From Alphaproteobacteria bacterium (lineage in GTDB: Bacteria; Pseudomonadota; Alphaproteobacteria; Micropepsales; Micropepsaceae), in NCBI GenBank assembly GCA_018971835.1, contig JAGWZW010000002.1, forward strand, positions 1 through 64,000: DNA of 64,000 nt, read 5' to 3'. The translations under genes were made by a program, and so were the position numbers. Shown piece after piece: positions 47,272 through 57,659 of this stretch. The notes beneath the pieces were generated by a model. It was not told the DNA's origin, did not search any database, and was given only the letters and a program-made list of their open reading frames with translations. The number at the start of each line of letters is the position of its first letter. Positions within the stretch are counted from its first letter, which is position 1.

Positions 47272-48552
47272 TTACGATCCCGGCTTCTGGAACGTGGTCG
47301 GCGCCGGGCTGACCACGGTGAAACCGTCCGCGCCCACGCCGAGGATCGCCAGCCCGCGCTCGCAGGCGCCATCTGCGGTGAAGCGGAAAATGCCGGTGAC
47401 GCCGGCAAAGCCGTTGGGGTCGGTCAGCGCCGCCGGCGTGAAGCGATGATAAGGCGCCCCGTTCGCCAGCAAGGCCACCAGCGACACCGCATCATAGGCC
47501 AAGGTCGAAAGTTGCGGCGGCGTGCTGCCGAAATCGGCCTGATAGCGGGCATCGAAGGCACTGTCGGCATTGGGTTGCGGCGCGGCGAACCAGCCGCCCA
47601 CCAGCGCCGGTTCGTTCAGCACGGCCGGATCGTCCCACAGCCCGGTGCCCAGAAGCTGCACATGCTGGTTGTCGAGGCCGTCATAGGCGAGGGTTGGCGC
47701 GATGCCGCGCAAGAGCTGGCCGCCCTGCGCCACCAAAAGCGCGTCGGGGCCGGTCTTGGCGATGCCGGCGGCCTGCGCGACCACGTCGCCGGTGTCGGGG
47801 CTGAAGCGCTCCACATCGGCGATCGCGCCGGAATCGGCCGGCACGTCCTGATTAAAGGCTGCAGCAATATGATCGCCATAGGCGTTCTGCGGCACCAGCG
47901 CGGCGAATTTCGCATGGCCGTTGGCCGCGGCGTAGGACAGCACGCGCTTGACTTCGTTCTCGGGCTGGAAGCTGAGCAGATAGACGCCGTTTCCCGCCGT
48001 GTCGCGGTTGGTGGAGAAGGCGATCACCGGCACCCCGCGGTCGCGCGCAACGGGCCCCACCGCCGCCACCGATTGTGCGAACAACGGCCCCAGAATGATT
48101 TCCGCACCCTGATCCAGCAGCTTCTGCGCCGCCGCCGCGGCCTCGTCCGGGCCGCCGCCTTCGTCCGCCGCCATCAGGATGATGCTTTTGTTGCCCGCAT
48201 CGTAGAGCGCCATCTCGGCAGCGTTCATCATCGCGGTGGCAAGCTTGCGCGTGGCCTGCGAACCGTTGGAGAAGGGCAATAGGATGCCCACCCGCACCGG
48301 CACTTGATTCGGCGTGGTATTGGGCAGGCGCAGGAACCCGGGTTGTTCGTTGCTGAGCTGATGGGGCGCCGGCGGCGGGGCCACCGGCGGAGGCGGCGCC
48401 ACGGCCGCCTGTTGTTCGGTGGTGCAGGCAGCCAGGCTGGCTATCGCGGCCAGGCCAAGGATGGCGCAAACTCGGCGCCCGGCCGTCTTGAGCGCCGGGA
48501 TCAAGGTGGGCAGGGATGAAAAAGCGAAGGGGGTCATCGGATAAGGGCGCAT
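47272..48552 (-). CDS. LpoA-like penicillin-binding protein activator
   Basis: 426-residue exported lipoprotein. The signal sequence ends with lipobox LAAC (Cys43), followed by a Pro-rich linker (APPPPVAPPPAPH). The mature part is a periplasmic-binding-protein fold with VPVRVGILLPFSNGSQATRK, IILGPLFAQSVAAVGPVA and VPVIAFSTNRDTAG, as in the C-terminal half of LpoA. In E. coli LpoA activates PBP1a from the outer membrane. The start region overlaps the divergent rsmI by 37 bases; an ATG five codons in (48537) leaves less overlap. Confidence 0.85.
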   Translation of the reverse strand: MRPYPMTPFAFSSLPTLIPALKTAGRRVCAILGLAAIASLAACTTEQQAAVAPPPPVAPPPAPHQLSNEQPGFLRLPNTTPNQVPVRVGILLPFSNGSQATRKLATAMMNAAEMALYDAGNKSIILMAADEGGGPDEAAAAAQKLLDQGAEIILGPLFAQSVAAVGPVARDRGVPVIAFSTNRDTAGNGVYLLSFQPENEVKRVLSYAAANGHAKFAALVPQNAYGDHIAAAFNQDVPADSGAIADVERFSPDTGDVVAQAAGIAKTGPDALLVAQGGQLLRGIAPTLAYDGLDNQHVQLLGTGLWDDPAVLNEPALVGGWFAAPQPNADSAFDARYQADFGSTPPQLSTLAYDAVSLVALLANGAPYHRFTPAALTDPNGFAGVTGIFRFTADGACERGLAILGVGADGFTVVSPAPTTFQKPGS

Positions 48553-49481
48553 CCTGGCGCGGGGAAAAGGGCGAAGCGGCGGTCAAGGCCGCGCGCGAGC
48601 CTATTCTGCCGGCCGAAAAAGCGCAAAGCGCCAACCCTGCCGGCAGCGAGTGGCCGCCCGGCCTTTATGTTACCGCCACGCCCATCGGCAATGCCCGCGA
48701 CATCACCCTGCGGGCGCTGGATGTGCTCAAAGGCTGCGACGCCATCCTGGCCGAGGACACCCGCGTCTCGGCCAAGCTGCTGGCCATCTACGGGATCTCG
48801 AAGCCCCTCGCCGCCTATAACGACCACAACGCCGCCCGCGAGCGGCCGAAAATCCTCGCCCGCCTGCGTGCCGGCCAGCGGCTGGCGCTGATCAGCGACG
48901 CGGGCACGCCGCTGGTTTCCGATCCGGGCTTCAAGCTGGTGCGCGAAGCGGTGGCCGAGGGCTTGCCGGTTCATGCCATTCCCGGGGCTTCGGCGCTGCT
49001 GACGGCGCTGGCGCTGGCCGGCCTGCCGACCGACCGCTTCCTGTTCGCGGGTTTCCTGCCCGCCAAGCCGGGCGAGCGGCGGGCCATGCTGGAGGAGCTG
49101 AAGGCCCTGCGCTCGACGCTGGTGTTCTACGAAACCGCCCCGCGGCTGGCCGAAAGCCTAGCGGACCTGGCCGCCGTGCTGGGCCCGCGGCCCGCGGCGG
49201 TGGGCCGGGAGCTGACCAAGCTCTATGAAGAAATGCGCCGGGGCGATCTTGCTGCGCTCGCCGCCCATTATGCCGAGGCGGGCCCGCCCAAAGGCGAGCT
49301 GACGCTGGTGGTGGGCCCGCCGCTGGCCGCCTTGCCGGATTTCGCCCGCGCCGACGCCCTGCTGGAGCAGGCACTGGCCTTCATGCCGGTGCGCGCCGCC
49401 GCCGATCTGGTGGCCGAGGCGCTCGAGCTGCCGCGCCGGGAGCTTTACGCCCGGGCGCTGGCCCTCAAACCCGATGCCTGA
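48516..49481 (+). CDS. rsmI: 16S rRNA (cytidine1402-2'-O)-methyltransferase RsmI
   Basis: 321-residue SAM enzyme modifying C1402 in the ribosomal P site. The core starts GLYVTATPIGNARDITLRAL and has AEDTRVSAKLL, ISDAGTPLVSDPGF and IPGASALLTALALAGLP, all RsmI hallmarks. The first 45 residues are basic and not part of the domain; the real start could lie further in. Its 5' end overlaps the divergent lipoprotein gene. rsmI-yraN is a conserved bacterial pair. Confidence 0.94.
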   Translation: MKKRRGSSDKGASWRGEKGEAAVKAAREPILPAEKAQSANPAGSEWPPGLYVTATPIGNARDITLRALDVLKGCDAILAEDTRVSAKLLAIYGISKPLAAYNDHNAARERPKILARLRAGQRLALISDAGTPLVSDPGFKLVREAVAEGLPVHAIPGASALLTALALAGLPTDRFLFAGFLPAKPGERRAMLEELKALRSTLVFYETAPRLAESLADLAAVLGPRPAAVGRELTKLYEEMRRGDLAALAAHYAEAGPPKGELTLVVGPPLAALPDFARADALLEQALAFMPVRAAADLVAEALELPRRELYARALALKPDA

Positions 49482-49860
49482 GCGCCGCACGGACCGCGGC
49501 CGGAAGGCCGAGCAGCGCGGCCGCCGCAGCGAAGCCTGGGCGGCGGTACTGCTGGTGCTCAAGGGCTACCGCATCCTGGGGTGGCGGGTGCGCACCCATA
49601 TGGGCGAGATTGATCTGGTGGCCCGCGCGCCGGGCGGGGCGGTCTGCTTCGTGGAGGTCAAGGCCCGGCCCGGGAGCCTTACCGCCGCCGAAGCGGTGGG
49701 GCGGCGCCAGAAGGCGCGTATCGCCCGGGCCGCCGCGCTTTATCTTGCCGCCCGGCCGGGGCTGGCGAAGAAGGGCGTGCGCTTCGACGTGGTGACGGTG
49801 GTGCCCAGACGCCTGCCGCGGCATCTGCGCGATGCCTGGCGACCGGATGAGATGATTTGA
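49474..49860 (+). CDS. UPF0102/YraN nuclease-fold protein
   Basis: 128-residue protein of the YraN family with a PD-(D/E)XK-like core: RGRRSEAWAAVLLVLKGYRILGWR, then HMGEIDLVAR (Asp) and CFVEVKARPG (ExK). It overlaps rsmI by eight bases. Its role is unknown; Holliday-junction-resolvase-like folds suggest DNA processing. Confidence 0.9.
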   Translation: MPERRTDRGRKAEQRGRRSEAWAAVLLVLKGYRILGWRVRTHMGEIDLVARAPGGAVCFVEVKARPGSLTAAEAVGRRQKARIARAAALYLAARPGLAKKGVRFDVVTVVPRRLPRHLRDAWRPDEMI

Positions 49861-49907
49861 CAAGATGATCTGGCAGCATCGCCGGTGTTATTGGCGAAGG
49901 CCGCAGG

Positions 49908-50762
49908 GTGGAGCAATCTGTGTCGATGGGCGGACAGGATCCGGAATCGTATCTTCGCCGGCTGGGCGAACAGGGCGACGGCCCGCACGATATCGCGCGG
50001 GCGGCGCTGATGCTGGCGGCGCTCGATCATCCGCGCCGTCTGCTGCAGCCCTACGAAGCCCATCTGGCCGAGATCGCGCTGGGCGCGAAGGAAAGCCTGC
50101 GCCTGCTCAATAATGTCGAGGAATGCGCGCGGGCGCTTTCGGCGCTGTTGGCCGGGCGCTACGGCTATGACGGCGACCGCATCACCTATGACGATCCGCG
50201 CAATGCCGACCTGATCTCGGTGATCGACCGCCGCCGCGGCATGCCGGTGGCTCTGGGCGTGCTCTATCTGCACGCGGCGCGCGCCGCCGGGCTGGAGGCG
50301 GCGGGGCTCAACACGCCGGGTCATTTCCTGCTCAGGATCGTGGCGGGTGGCAGCGTGGCGCTGATCGATCCCTTCAACGGCGGCGCCGCGGTGGAGCGCG
50401 AGCAGCTCGGCGCACCTCCGGCGATGGCGGGCGCTGCGGCGGCGTCGGCGCTGGGCGAGATCGGTGTCGGCGAGCCGGTGAGCGATATCGACGTGCTGCT
50501 GCGGCTGCAGAACAATCTGAAGGTGCGCGCGTTCCAGGCGGGCCAGCGCCCGCGCGCGGTGGAAATCGCCGGCCGCATGACGCTGATCGCACCGGCGCGC
50601 GCCGAGCTGTGGCTGGATTTGGCGCGCCTCAACGAGGCGGACGGCTCGTTGGGCGCGGCGCAAAAGGCGTATATATCCTGTCTGGCACTGGCCAAGCCGG
50701 GCGCAGCGTTGCACAACGAGGCCGTGCTGGGCCTCGAAGGGCTCAAGCGCCGGCTGAACTGA
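49908..50762 (+). CDS. SirB1/transglutaminase-like protein with TPR segment
   Basis: 284-residue cytosolic protein. The first 180 residues form the SirB1-type transglutaminase-like domain: [27 protein letters not shown] followed by [12 protein letters not shown] and LIDPFNGG. The C-terminal 90 residues contain a TPR-like region ([21 protein letters not shown]). The function is not known; the family often neighbours yraN and gshB in alphaproteobacteria, as here. The start is GTG. Confidence 0.85.
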   Translation: MEQSVSMGGQDPESYLRRLGEQGDGPHDIARAALMLAALDHPRRLLQPYEAHLAEIALGAKESLRLLNNVEECARALSALLAGRYGYDGDRITYDDPRNADLISVIDRRRGMPVALGVLYLHAARAAGLEAAGLNTPGHFLLRIVAGGSVALIDPFNGGAAVEREQLGAPPAMAGAAAASALGEIGVGEPVSDIDVLLRLQNNLKVRAFQAGQRPRAVEIAGRMTLIAPARAELWLDLARLNEADGSLGAAQKAYISCLALAKPGAALHNEAVLGLEGLKRRLN

Positions 50763-50784
50763 TCCCCGAGCAGGAGTTCGTTGC

Positions 50785-51735
50785 ATGCCCTTGACCGTCG
50801 CGATCCAGATGGACCCGATCGAGAGGATCGACATCGCCGGCGATTCCACCTTCGCGCTGGCGCTTGAAGCGCAAGCGCGCGGGCATAATCTGCTCTATTA
50901 CGGCCCGCGCGACCTGTCCTTCCGCGATGGCATGGTCAGCGCGCGCACCCGCCCGCTCGGCGTGCGCCACGTCAAGGGCGATCACTTTACGCTTGGCGAG
51001 GAGGCCGTCACCGATCTTGCGAGCGTCGATGTCGTGCTGATGCGGCAGGATCCGCCCTTCGACATGGCCTACATCACCGCCACGCATCTCCTGGAGCGGC
51101 TGCAGCCCAAGGTGCTGGTGGTCAACGATCCCTTTCATGTGAGAAACGCGCCGGAGAAGCTGTTCGTCACACTGTTCAAGAATCTGATGCCGCCGACGCT
51201 CATCACGTCGGACCGCGCCGAGATTCTGTCCTTCCGCGCCGAACACCGGGACATCATCTTGAAACCGCTCTACGGCAATGGCGGCGCCGGCGTTTTCCGC
51301 GTGAAGCAGGGCGACGAGAATCTCAACTCGCTGCTCGAAATGTTCACGCTGCTCTATCGCGAACCGGTGATCGTGCAGCGTTATCTGCCCGAGGTGCGCC
51401 AGGGCGACAAGCGCATCATCCTGGTGGACGGCGAATTCACCGGCGCCATCAACCGCGTGCCGGCCGAAGGCGAGGCGCGCTCCAACATGCACGTCGGCGG
51501 CAAGGCGGAGGCGACGCTGCTGTCGGCGCGCGAGCGCGAAATTTGCGAGACCATCGGGCCGGAGCTGAAGGCGCGCGGCCTCATCTTCACCGGCATCGAC
51601 GTGATCGGCGATTACCTCACCGAGATCAACGTCACTTCGCCCACCGGCATTCAGGAGATCAAGCGTTTCGGCGGCGCCGATATCGCGGTGCTGATCTGGG
51701 ATGCGATCGAGGCGAAGCTGAAGGCACGAAACTGA
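50785..51735 (+). CDS. gshB: Glutathione synthetase
   Basis: 316-residue ATP-grasp ligase joining gamma-glutamylcysteine and glycine. It opens [25 protein letters not shown] and shows [33 protein letters not shown] (ATP-binding) and [39 protein letters not shown] closes the active site. AGGAG lies twelve bases before the ATG. It follows the SirB1-like gene and converges on the acyltransferase gene. Confidence 0.97.
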   Translation: MPLTVAIQMDPIERIDIAGDSTFALALEAQARGHNLLYYGPRDLSFRDGMVSARTRPLGVRHVKGDHFTLGEEAVTDLASVDVVLMRQDPPFDMAYITATHLLERLQPKVLVVNDPFHVRNAPEKLFVTLFKNLMPPTLITSDRAEILSFRAEHRDIILKPLYGNGGAGVFRVKQGDENLNSLLEMFTLLYREPVIVQRYLPEVRQGDKRIILVDGEFTGAINRVPAEGEARSNMHVGGKAEATLLSAREREICETIGPELKARGLIFTGIDVIGDYLTEINVTSPTGIQEIKRFGGADIAVLIWDAIEAKLKARN

Positions 51736-51736
51736 T

Positions 51737-52603
51737 TCAGGCGCTCTTGCCGAAGCGGCTCTTGTAGCGCGGCGTGAGATCGGCCACCGGCAGATAGATC
51801 AGCACGTCGGTGGTGCCGAACTGCCGGTCGATCACCGCGCCGTCGCCGATCATGGCGCCCGCGCGCACATAGCCCTTGATCATCGGCGGCAGGGCGCGCA
51901 GCGCTTCCTTCGCGTCGATCTCGCCCTTCGCCATCCGGTTCATTTCCACATAAAGCTCCGGCCGGGCGCGCACGCGCAGACCCGCCGGCATGCGATGGAA
52001 ATGATGCAGATAAGACAGGGGCAAGGCGAGCGCGTTCGGGTCCGTGCCCTGCAGCGAGGCGCAGCCGAACATCAGGTCCATCGAGAAGCGTGCCACGTAG
52101 CTCATCACGCCATGCCACAACAGCTGCATGGTGCCCGGCTTCACGCGATAGTCTTTCTCGATGCAGGAGCGGCCCAGTTCCAGCGCCCGCGCGCCGGGCG
52201 GCAGCGCCTCCAGCATCGGGGCGATGTCGTATTCGCCCGCGGTGTAGAAGCCGCCGGCGCGCGCCGCCTGATCGCTGCGCATCAGCCGGTAAGTGCCGAC
52301 GACGCAGGGCTGGCCTTCGTCGTCCAGCGCCTCGCGGTCCACCACCAGCAGATGATCGCAGAAATCGTCGAAGCGATCGAAGTCGCGCCCCTCGCTGCGC
52401 ATCTGCGGCGTGGGAATGGCGGAGAATTCCTCGTAGAACACGCGATAGCGCAGACGCTGCGCGGCTTCGACTTCGGTATCGGTTTCAGCCAGCCGCACTT
52501 CCAGCGCGTGGGAAGTCGCAAGTACGGGCCATTGTTCAAGACGTCCTTCGAAAGGACCAGGCTCGTAAAGATTGACCACGGTTTGTCCGCTTCCCTGGCG
52601 CAA
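51737..52603 (-). CDS. OlsB-like ornithine-acyl[ACP] N-acyltransferase
   Basis: 288-residue GNAT-fold acyltransferase. Core motifs: LEVRLAETDTEVEAAQRLRYRVFYEEF, FDDFCDHLLVVD, VGTYRLMRSDQA and the family signature ALELGRSCIEKDYR. GCASLQGTDPNALALPLSYLHHFH matches OlsB proteins. OlsB makes lyso-ornithine lipid, the first step to ornithine lipids; OlsA, needed to finish, is not in the window. C-terminal PPMIKGYVRAGAMIGDGA is typical. It appears monocistronic. Confidence 0.87.
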   Translation of the reverse strand: MRQGSGQTVVNLYEPGPFEGRLEQWPVLATSHALEVRLAETDTEVEAAQRLRYRVFYEEFSAIPTPQMRSEGRDFDRFDDFCDHLLVVDREALDDEGQPCVVGTYRLMRSDQAARAGGFYTAGEYDIAPMLEALPPGARALELGRSCIEKDYRVKPGTMQLLWHGVMSYVARFSMDLMFGCASLQGTDPNALALPLSYLHHFHRMPAGLRVRARPELYVEMNRMAKGEIDAKEALRALPPMIKGYVRAGAMIGDGAVIDRQFGTTDVLIYLPVADLTPRYKSRFGKSA

Positions 52604-52730
52604 GATGCGAGCATGCGCCCGAACTTGCGGGGGCCCCAGCCCCGTTTCGCGATAAGCAGAACAATTCTACCGGAGCAGACCGGCTCCTGCAAACCGGCTT
52701 CGCTACGATGGCCGCATCGTCACGAATTCT

Positions 52731-54062
52731 TCATGCGGGCGCCGTTCGCAGGCGCGCACCCAGCAGCACGAACAGCAGGATCGCCGGAATTCCGATCAGC
52801 CCGGCACCGGTAAAGAAGATGGCATAGGCGTTCATCAAGCCGTGGCCCGCGCTGAGATTTTCGACCACGGCGCCGGAGAAACCTTTCAGAATCTTGCCGG
52901 CCCAGGCATAGGTCGACGATAAAAGTGCATATTGCGTCGCGGTGTAACCGAGGCTGGTCAGGCTCGACATGTAGGAAACCAGCGCCACCCCGGCAAAGGC
53001 GATGCCGAAATTGTCCGCCGCCATCACCAGGGCGAAAGCGACGACGTTGGTGCCCGTATAGGCCAGGATGGCATAGATCGCGATGCCCGCCGCCTGCAGC
53101 GCCCCGCCGATGATGAGCGCGCGCATATAGCCGAAGCGGATCGAAGCGAAGCCGCCCGCGGCCACACCCAGAAACACGCCGGCCAGCCCGACGGTGCCGC
53201 GCACCGCGCCCACCACGTCCTTGCTGAAGCCGAGGTCGTGATAGAACGGGTTGGCCATCGGGCCCATCACGAAATTGGGAATCTGGAACAGGCTGATCGC
53301 GGCCAGCATCAGCAGCGCCGGAGCGCCGTGCGTTTTGAAGAAGACGATGAACGGTCCGGCGATGGCATCGTAAAGTCCGCGCACGGTCCAGAGCGGCTCG
53401 CTCTCTTCCTTCTCGTTCATCACCGCGTCGGCGCGCGCCGGCTCGGCGGCGAATAACATTGCCGTAATGCCGATGACCATCGCCATGCCGTAAAGCGTGT
53501 AGGACAGCGGCCAGCCGATGCGCTGCGCGATGGGAAGGATCAGCGCCTCGGTCGCCAGCATCGCCGCGCGATAGCCGATAGTGTAGGCGGAGGTCAGAAG
53601 GCCCAGCTCGTCGGGATCGCGCGCGGTTTCGATTCGCCAGGCATCGATCACGATATCCTGCGTCGAAGAAGCGAAGGCGACGACCAGCGCAAAGGCGCCG
53701 AGCTGCGCCAGCCCGTGCTGCGTGCCCGTCACCGCCATCGCCACCAGTCCGCAGGCGACGACGAGTTGCGCCAGCGCCATCCAGCCGCGGCGGCGGCCCA
53801 GCCTTCCCAGTAGGAACGGCGCGTTCAAGCGGTCGATCAGCGGAGCCCAGAGGAATTTCAGCGAATAGGCGATGCCGACCCACGACAGAAAGCCGATGGC
53901 TTCCAGCGAGGTGCCTGCATCGCGCAGCCAGTAGCCGAACGTGTTGCCGACCAGCAGGAACGGCAGGCCCGAGGAAAACCCCAGCAGCAGCATCAAAAAG
54001 GCGCGCGGCTCGAAATACGCCTTGAGCGGCGGCCGGCGCCGCCCCGCTTGCGAAGCGCTCAT
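52731..54062 (-). CDS. AmpG-family muropeptide permease (MFS)
   Basis: 443-residue inner-membrane transporter with about twelve to fourteen helices. AmpG-type features: LLLGFSSGLPFLLVGNTFGYWL at the start, GIAYSLKFLWAPLIDRL, ASSTQDIVIDAWRIE and LTSLGYTATQYALLSSTYAW. AmpG imports anhydromuropeptides for cell-wall recycling and feeds beta-lactamase induction in some species. Its ATG overlaps the stop of the hybrid kinase gene (ATGA), which is unusual for ampG. Confidence 0.9.
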   Translation of the reverse strand: MSASQAGRRRPPLKAYFEPRAFLMLLLGFSSGLPFLLVGNTFGYWLRDAGTSLEAIGFLSWVGIAYSLKFLWAPLIDRLNAPFLLGRLGRRRGWMALAQLVVACGLVAMAVTGTQHGLAQLGAFALVVAFASSTQDIVIDAWRIETARDPDELGLLTSAYTIGYRAAMLATEALILPIAQRIGWPLSYTLYGMAMVIGITAMLFAAEPARADAVMNEKEESEPLWTVRGLYDAIAGPFIVFFKTHGAPALLMLAAISLFQIPNFVMGPMANPFYHDLGFSKDVVGAVRGTVGLAGVFLGVAAGGFASIRFGYMRALIIGGALQAAGIAIYAILAYTGTNVVAFALVMAADNFGIAFAGVALVSYMSSLTSLGYTATQYALLSSTYAWAGKILKGFSGAVVENLSAGHGLMNAYAIFFTGAGLIGIPAILLFVLLGARLRTAPA

Positions 54063-56338
54063 GCCGCGGCGGCGTTACGGCGTTTGGCGTCGGCGGTTTG
54101 CGAGAACAGGTCTGCCAGCATCGCGTCCAGCTCGGTGGGGTTGACGGGTTTGGTCAGAAAACCATCCATTCCCGCCTCCTGGCAAGCCCGCTTGCCGGTT
54201 TCCAGCGCATCGGCCGTCAGCGCCACGATGGGCGTGCGCGGCCGGTTCTTGTGCAGTTCGTCGGCACGGATGCGGCGTGCGGCCTCGATGCCGTCCAGTC
54301 CCGGCATGTGGATGTCGGTGAGGATCAGATCGAACGCGCCTTCGCCCGCCGTGGCCACGGCCTCTTCGCCCGAGGTGACACCGATCACGGCGTAGCCGCG
54401 CCGCCTGAGCAGTTCGCGCGTCAGCATGGCGTTGACCGGATTGTCCTCGGCCAGGAGAATGCGGCGCTGGCCGGCAATCGGTGCGGCAGGCAGGAGCGGA
54501 ACCGGCACGGCCGGCTGCAGTTCGGTGTCGATCTCCATCGGTTCGCTGCCGCCGGCCAGCAGCCGTTCCACCAGCGAGGATTGGCGTAGCGGCTTCACCA
54601 GATAGCCCGCAAAGCCCTTGCGCTTCAGGTCCGGCAGTGCGCCACGCGCGCCCGGCGTCAGCAGAACGATGGAAAGAACCGACGAATCCGGCCAGGCGGG
54701 AAGGTCGGGTGTATCGCCTGCACCCGCATCGATCAGCAGCGCGTCGAGATGCGGACCGGCGCCGGCACCGTCGGCGGAATAGGACAGCGAGGCCACCGTT
54801 CCGCCGGCGGCGCGGATTTGCGCCGTCAGCGCATCGCGCAGCACCATGTTGCGCGTGACGATGGCCACGGCGTAACCGGCGAGCTTTCCGGCGCTGTCGT
54901 CCGCCGTCGGCCGGATGACGGTGGCGGGCAGGGTGAACCAGAAGATGCTGCCGCCGCCCGGCGCCGGTTCGATGCCGATGTCGCCGCCCATCGTCTCCAC
55001 CAGCCGCTTGGAGATGGCAAGGCCCAGGCCCGAGCCGCCGAAGCGGCGCGCATGGCTGGAATCGGCTTGGACGAATTCGTTGAAGATGTCCTGGCGCTTT
55101 TCCGCCGGCACGCCGACACCGGTATCGCGGATTTCGAAGCGCAGGAAATTGCGGCCATAGGCCTTCTGCAGCGATACATCCACGCGCACGCCGCCGCGCT
55201 CGGTGAATTTCACCGCGTTGCCGACAAGGTTGGTCAGCACCTGGCGCAGGCGCACCGCATCGATGCGGATGGCCTCGGGCACGTCGGCAGCCAGCACCGA
55301 AACGATCTCGATGTTTTTGGCGTGCGCGCGCGGCGCGGCCAGTTCCACCACCCCGCCCACCAGCGGATGCACCTCCACTTCGTCCTCTTCGAGGGTGATG
55401 GTGCCCGCCTCGATCTTGGAGAAGTCCAGAATGTCCTCGATCAGCGACAGCAGCGATTCGCCGGATTGGCGGATCGCGTCGGTATAGGTGCGCTGCTCCG
55501 GCTGCATCGGCGTTTCGAGCAGCAGGCGCGCCATGCCCAGCACGCCGTTCATCGGCGTGCGGATTTCGTGGCTCATGGTGGCCAGGAAGCCGGACTTGGC
55601 GCGGCTGGCGGCCTCGGCCTTGTCGCGCGCCTCGGTCAGGGCGTCTTCCAGCGCCTTGCGCTCGGTGATGTCGCGGCCGACGCTCTGCACCTCGATCAGC
55701 CGGCCCGCGGCGTCGCGGATGGCGTAATCCTCCCACGAAATCCAGCGCCAGCCGTAGGCCGTGCGCACATGCTGGTCGTAGTGCACCTGGGGCCTGCCCG
55801 ATTCCAGGCCGGCGAAGCTGCCGAACAGCGGCGCGCGGCTGTCGGGATGGGGTTCGGGCGCAAAGGGCCTGCCGAGCGCACTCTGCCGCGCCAGACCGAA
55901 GAGCTTGAAGAAGGCGTCGTTGCCGTAGGTCAGCCGGCTGTCGGGCGCGCGGCGCAGGATGGCATCGCCCTGCGCATCGACCAGGCCCTTGTAGCGCGTC
56001 TCGCTTTCGTGCAGGCGCGCATTCATGGCCGAAACTGCGGCAAGCGAGGCTTCCAGCTTGGCGGTCAGCGAGCGCAGCTCCAGAGTTCCCGCCTCCAGGT
56101 GCCGTTGCCGGCTGCTGGCTTCGAAGAAGCCAACGACGAGGTAGGCAATGCCCAGAATTGCCAGTGCGCCCAGCACCGCCGGCGACAGCTCCGTCAGCTG
56201 GCCGTGGCGGTAGATCTCCGCCAGCGCACCGCCGCCGACGGCCAGGGCGCCCAACCCAAAAATGATCTTTCCGGCACGCGCGAGCTGCAAGTCGGCCTCT
56301 TCCCAAAGCGGCAAGCTAGCCTCGGACGTGCTTGCCAA
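54059..56338 (-). CDS. Hybrid sensor histidine kinase with PAS and two receiver domains
   Basis: About 759 residues. Two N-terminal helices ([19 protein letters not shown] and [19 protein letters not shown]) form a membrane hairpin, then a PAS domain ([20 protein letters not shown]). The kinase has H-box [21 protein letters not shown]-box [11 protein letters not shown] and [15 protein letters not shown]. The first receiver-like domain lacks the acidic pair (AIVTRNM) and looks inactive. The second is intact ([25 protein letters not shown]). There is no Hpt domain. The start is uncertain: TTG 56338, TTG 56314 with GAGG, or GTG 56542 with a non-family extension. It shares a transcript with the AmpG-like gene. 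Confidence 0.85.
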   Translation of the reverse strand: MASTSEASLPLWEEADLQLARAGKIIFGLGALAVGGGALAEIYRHGQLTELSPAVLGALAILGIAYLVVGFFEASSRQRHLEAGTLELRSLTAKLEASLAAVSAMNARLHESETRYKGLVDAQGDAILRRAPDSRLTYGNDAFFKLFGLARQSALGRPFAPEPHPDSRAPLFGSFAGLESGRPQVHYDQHVRTAYGWRWISWEDYAIRDAAGRLIEVQSVGRDITERKALEDALTEARDKAEAASRAKSGFLATMSHEIRTPMNGVLGMARLLLETPMQPEQRTYTDAIRQSGESLLSLIEDILDFSKIEAGTITLEEDEVEVHPLVGGVVELAAPRAHAKNIEIVSVLAADVPEAIRIDAVRLRQVLTNLVGNAVKFTERGGVRVDVSLQKAYGRNFLRFEIRDTGVGVPAEKRQDIFNEFVQADSSHARRFGGSGLGLAISKRLVETMGGDIGIEPAPGGGSIFWFTLPATVIRPTADDSAGKLAGYAVAIVTRNMVLRDALTAQIRAAGGTVASLSYSADGAGAGPHLDALLIDAGAGDTPDLPAWPDSSVLSIVLLTPGARGALPDLKRKGFAGYLVKPLRQSSLVERLLAGGSEPMEIDTELQPAVPVPLLPAAPIAGQRRILLAEDNPVNAMLTRELLRRRGYAVIGVTSGEEAVATAGEGAFDLILTDIHMPGLDGIEAARRIRADELHKNRPRTPIVALTADALETGKRACQEAGMDGFLTKPVNPTELDAMLADLFSQTADAKRRNAAAA

Positions 56339-56502
56339 AGCCCTAATCCAGATTGGGAATCCTGCCGCAAAACGGTTAAGATTTGGGCGCCGGGCGCCGT
56401 TTTCGCAGCGAGCTGCAGAGCCCGGGAGATTTTTCTTATTTTTCTTTGTACGCCAGATACTTATCACGAATCGGAGGCAAGCGGACCCGGTCGGCTCCGG
56501 GC

Positions 56503-56535
56503 CTGTCACGAAAGCTTCGCAAAACTGTGATGGAC
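56503..56535 (+). promoter_or_regulatory. Candidate PHO box upstream of pstC
   Basis: CTGTCACGAAA (56503-56513), GCTTCGCAAAA (56514-56524) and CTGTGATGGAC (56525-56535) are three 11-base units. PhoB boxes are 11-base direct repeats of the form CTGTCATNNNN. Units one and three fit well, and the middle one fits at TC.CAAAA. The site lies 132 bases upstream of pstC, a phosphate-uptake gene, the expected PhoB target. No convincing -10 was found at the usual distance. Confidence 0.45.
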
Positions 56536-56666
56536 GTTGCACCGGGAAGCGTCCTTATCCCGGCCGGGGCGGGCGTATGGCTGCGCGCGTTCCCGGCGCG
56601 CGACAATTGCGGCGGTGGCGAAGGGTTTCTGCTTCGGCGGTTGTCCAATAAGGTACTCGCTATTTC

Positions 56667-57659
56667 ATGGTCGATCTGGCTTTGAGCGAACAGCTGGCAG
56701 GCACGGAAAGAATTACGGCTGTCCGCCGTTTCGGCCGGAGCGACGCCCGTTTCCGCAATCTCACCTATGCTGCGGCGCTGCTGGTGTTCCTTATTTTCGT
56801 GGGGATCATCACGTCGCTGGCGGCTGGCGCCTGGCCGGCACTCAAGACCTTCGGCCCCGCCTTCTTCATCCGGCTGGAATGGAACCCGGTGACGGACCAG
56901 TACGGCGCCCTCGGTCCGATCTACGGCACGGTCGTGACCTCGGCGCTGGCGATGCTGGTGGCGGTCCCGGTCGGCATCGGCATCGCCATCTTCCTGACCG
57001 AGATCTGCCCGCGCTCGCTGCGCCGGCCCATCGGCATTGCCATCGAGCTTCTGGCCGGCATCCCCTCCATCATCTATGGCATCTGGGGCCTGTTCGTTTT
57101 CGTCCCCTTCTTCCAGCGCCATATCGAGCCGGCGATCATCGACCTGTTCGCCGATGTCCCGGTGCTGCGCGATCTGTTCGCCGGTCCGCCCTACGGCATC
57201 GGCGTGTTCGCCGCGGCCATGATCCTGTCGATCATGATTCTGCCCTTCATCACGGCGGTGACGCGCGATGTCTTCGAGACGGTGCCGAGCGTGCTGAAAG
57301 AATCGGCCTATGCGCTCGGCAGCACGACCTGGGAAGTGATGACGCATGTGGTGCTGCCGTTCTCGCGCGCCGGTGTGGTGGGCGGGGCGATGCTGGCGCT
57401 GGGCCGTGCGCTGGGCGAGACGATGGCCGTCACCTTTGTGATCGGCAACGCCCACAATATCCAGGAATCGCTGCTGGCGCCCGGCACCTCGATCTCGGCG
57501 GCCATCGCCAACGAATTCACCGAGGCGGTGGGCACGCTTTATACCTCGTCGCTGATCGCCATCGGTCTGACGCTGTTCGTCGTCACCTTCCTGGTGCTGG
57601 CCTCGGCGCAGCTGATGCTGCGCCGGCTGGAACAGCGGGCCGGGGGAGTCTCGGCATGA
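56667..57659 (+). CDS. pstC: Phosphate ABC transporter permease PstC
   Basis: 330-residue inner-membrane permease with about six helices. Family motifs: [47 protein letters not shown], and the EAA loop [21 protein letters not shown] with [23 protein letters not shown]. It pairs with PstA to move phosphate delivered by PstS. It overlaps pstA by four bases. No pstS gene precedes it here. Confidence 0.96.
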   Translation: MVDLALSEQLAGTERITAVRRFGRSDARFRNLTYAAALLVFLIFVGIITSLAAGAWPALKTFGPAFFIRLEWNPVTDQYGALGPIYGTVVTSALAMLVAVPVGIGIAIFLTEICPRSLRRPIGIAIELLAGIPSIIYGIWGLFVFVPFFQRHIEPAIIDLFADVPVLRDLFAGPPYGIGVFAAAMILSIMILPFITAVTRDVFETVPSVLKESAYALGSTTWEVMTHVVLPFSRAGVVGGAMLALGRALGETMAVTFVIGNAHNIQESLLAPGTSISAAIANEFTEAVGTLYTSSLIAIGLTLFVVTFLVLASAQLMLRRLEQRAGGVSA

